A stretch of 64,000 nucleotides of DNA, taken from Ancylomarina subtilis. GTDB lineage: Bacteria > Bacteroidota > Bacteroidia > Bacteroidales > Marinifilaceae. The stretch covers positions 1,925,781 through 1,989,780 of the forward strand of contig NZ_SHKN01000001.1 of assembly GCF_004217115.1 (NCBI RefSeq). Reading direction: 5' to 3'. The position numbers and the translations under genes are program-made. Of this stretch, positions 63,081-64,000 are shown one piece after another. A model generated the notes under the pieces. That model was not told the origin of the DNA, made no database searches, and was given only the letters and a program-made list of their open reading frames with translations. The first letter of the stretch is position 1. Each line of letters opens with the position of its first letter.

Positions 63081-63665
63081 TTACTCCCACTTTAGACTTT
63101 CCATTAAGTGAACGATATCCTTATCGATATATTGAATAACCGGAGCTAGTGAATCGGGATTGGGATGCGTATTAAAATAAAGTGCCCCCCTAAGAAAGTG
63201 CTTCACACTATCCGTTGCAATAAACTGAACTGAAGAGGCAGCATTCCCTTGTATGCGGTAGACCAAACCAAAAACATTATTCTGCTTATCGATGTAATTC
63301 TTTTCATCAATTGCATCAGCCTTTATCGCATGTTTGTAAACCAACAGGTGCGAATCCTCGAGATATTTCTCAAGATTCTCATTAACCTCTTTATAACTCA
63401 AATGCAAAATCGCATTATACTCGGGGTACTGTACATTCAACCAATATTTCTCGGCAAGTCTGCTCTTGTCTTCCACAACCCGAGCCCCTTTTAAATATTC
63501 AAAACTGAAGGGGTAATTCTGATTCCATATTTCATATTTCTTTTCAGGAAAATCAATACGGAAATAACCTCGAGGTTTCGGCATAGCCTTCTCTCTACAA
63601 GACATAGGCAAACAAGCAAAAACAACCAAAAGGGATAAAATTATAATTCGGGAATGCCTAAGCAT
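63081..63665 (-). CDS. gldD: Gliding motility lipoprotein GldD
   Basis: 194 residues. Lipobox at CLPMSC (Cys23), followed by REKAMPKPRGYFRIDFPEKKY (in part), the family's opening. Later landmarks are YPEYNAILHLSYKEV, 'VFGLVYRIQGNAASSVQF' and 'FLRGALYFNTHPNPDSL'. GldD is needed for gliding in Flavobacterium johnsoniae; it is also widespread in Bacteroidota that do not glide, so motility cannot be inferred from it alone. It lies about 95 bp after the end of gldE. Confidence 0.93.
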   Translation of the reverse strand: MLRHSRIIILSLLVVFACLPMSCREKAMPKPRGYFRIDFPEKKYEIWNQNYPFSFEYLKGARVVEDKSRLAEKYWLNVQYPEYNAILHLSYKEVNENLEKYLEDSHLLVYKHAIKADAIDEKNYIDKQNNVFGLVYRIQGNAASSVQFIATDSVKHFLRGALYFNTHPNPDSLAPVIQYIDKDIVHLMESLKWE

Positions 63666-63760
63666 ATAAAATACGATTTAAATAAATAGTGCTGCAATTT
63701 GCATAAATTTCAGTAAAACTCACACGTCTATTGCTTCGAATTAAAAAAGAGATGTCAGAA

Positions 63761-64000
63761 TCAAGGCTTTTTTTTCTTCTTTTCAGGAAGTTTGAAACGT
63801 ATCTTCTTGATTCTACGATTATCTACAGCTTCGATTATAAACTCATAACCATGATAGGTAAAAACCTCTTTCTTTTGCGGAATTTCCCCCTTTATCTCAA
63901 GGATCAGCCCCGCCAAAGTATCGGCATCACCTTTTATCTTATCAAAAAAATCATCTTCAATATCAATCAACTTAAAGAAGTCATTCAACAAAGTTTTGCC
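63761..64000 (-). CDS. gldE: GldE/CorC-type membrane protein, C-terminal part (runs off window)
   Basis: Only the last 79 codons plus stop are inside the window, and the frame is open at the right edge. The segment is a CorC_HlyC transporter-associated domain: 'LLNDFFKLIDIEDDFFDKI', GDADTLAGLILEIKGEIP, 'YHGYEFIIEAVDNRRIKKIRF', ending in a poly-Lys tail. With gldD directly downstream, GldE is the best identity. The CBS pair and the DUF21 membrane domain would lie outside. Confidence 0.88.
   Translation of the reverse strand, partial: GKTLLNDFFKLIDIEDDFFDKIKGDADTLAGLILEIKGEIPQKKEVFTYHGYEFIIEAVDNRRIKKIRFKLPEKKKKKP

Noticed and set aside
1-64000. tRNA, rRNA, CRISPR arrays, prophage or integrase genes
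   Set aside because: Intergenic regions were read for cloverleaf ends, spaced repeats and phage-type genes; none was convincing.

Overview
The window is chromosomal DNA from a member of the Bacteroidota, probably an environmental, Marinilabiliales-like lineage (inferred from gene content; the species cannot be named from sequence alone). The evidence is AT-rich DNA, SusC/SusD-type outer-membrane uptake pairs, BamA with tandem OmpH/Skp genes, DUF6089, DUF4302 and DUF4924 family proteins, GldD/GldE, FecI/FecR-type regulators, and promoters with the Bacteroidota -7 box TAnnTTTG. I saw no insertion sequence, phage, CRISPR array, tRNA or rRNA.

Layout. 1-15.1 kb is an accessory uptake region on the minus strand. 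It holds a partial SusC at the left edge, a small exported protein, a four-gene operon (SusC, SusD-like_2, DUF5012-type lipoprotein, Lipid_bd-type lipoprotein) and a SusC/SusD pair. The three SusC genes share an almost identical N-terminal cassette, an identical short leader next to the start codon, and an ECF-like promoter motif about 150-200 bp upstream. 15.5-35 kb is mostly core: gamma-carbonic anhydrase, murI, the DUF6089-uppS-bamA-ompH-ompH envelope operon, nadK, a CBS protein, pdxJ, an alpha/beta hydrolase, a lipoprotein, an exonuclease, udk, manA, engB, prs, rplY, then pth, an S4 protein, DUF4924 and an EamA permease.

35.3-43.3 kb is a FecI-FecR-SusC(STN)-metallohydrolase-DUF4302 locus that is broken. 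The SusC has an in-frame TAA and then runs into the tail of the zinc metallohydrolase, so the SusC C-terminus, the expected SusD gene and most of the metallohydrolase are missing. The sigma and anti-sigma genes look intact, and both carry an AAC/AAG-N16-CGTC/CGTT promoter whose spacing and core match the motif in front of the three SusC operons.

43.7-64 kb holds lnt, a DUF4097-like protein, an FAD oxidoreductase, a tricorn-like S41 protease, a second ECF sigma/anti-sigma/Spy-like module, transketolase, a vWA protein, a DUF4412-like protein, a transglutaminase-like protein, ychF, an alkaline-phosphatase-superfamily protein that seems to have lost several catalytic residues, a phosphopantetheinyl transferase, gldD and the end of gldE.

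The observations I rate highest are the shared ECF-type promoter linking a sigma/anti-sigma pair to several SusC operons, the decayed transducer locus beside it, and the predicted pseudo-phosphatase. Other leads are the conserved SusC leader, the inverted repeats at the udk/prs, bamA and tkt promoters, and a structured rplY leader. No wholly new multi-gene system could be demonstrated.
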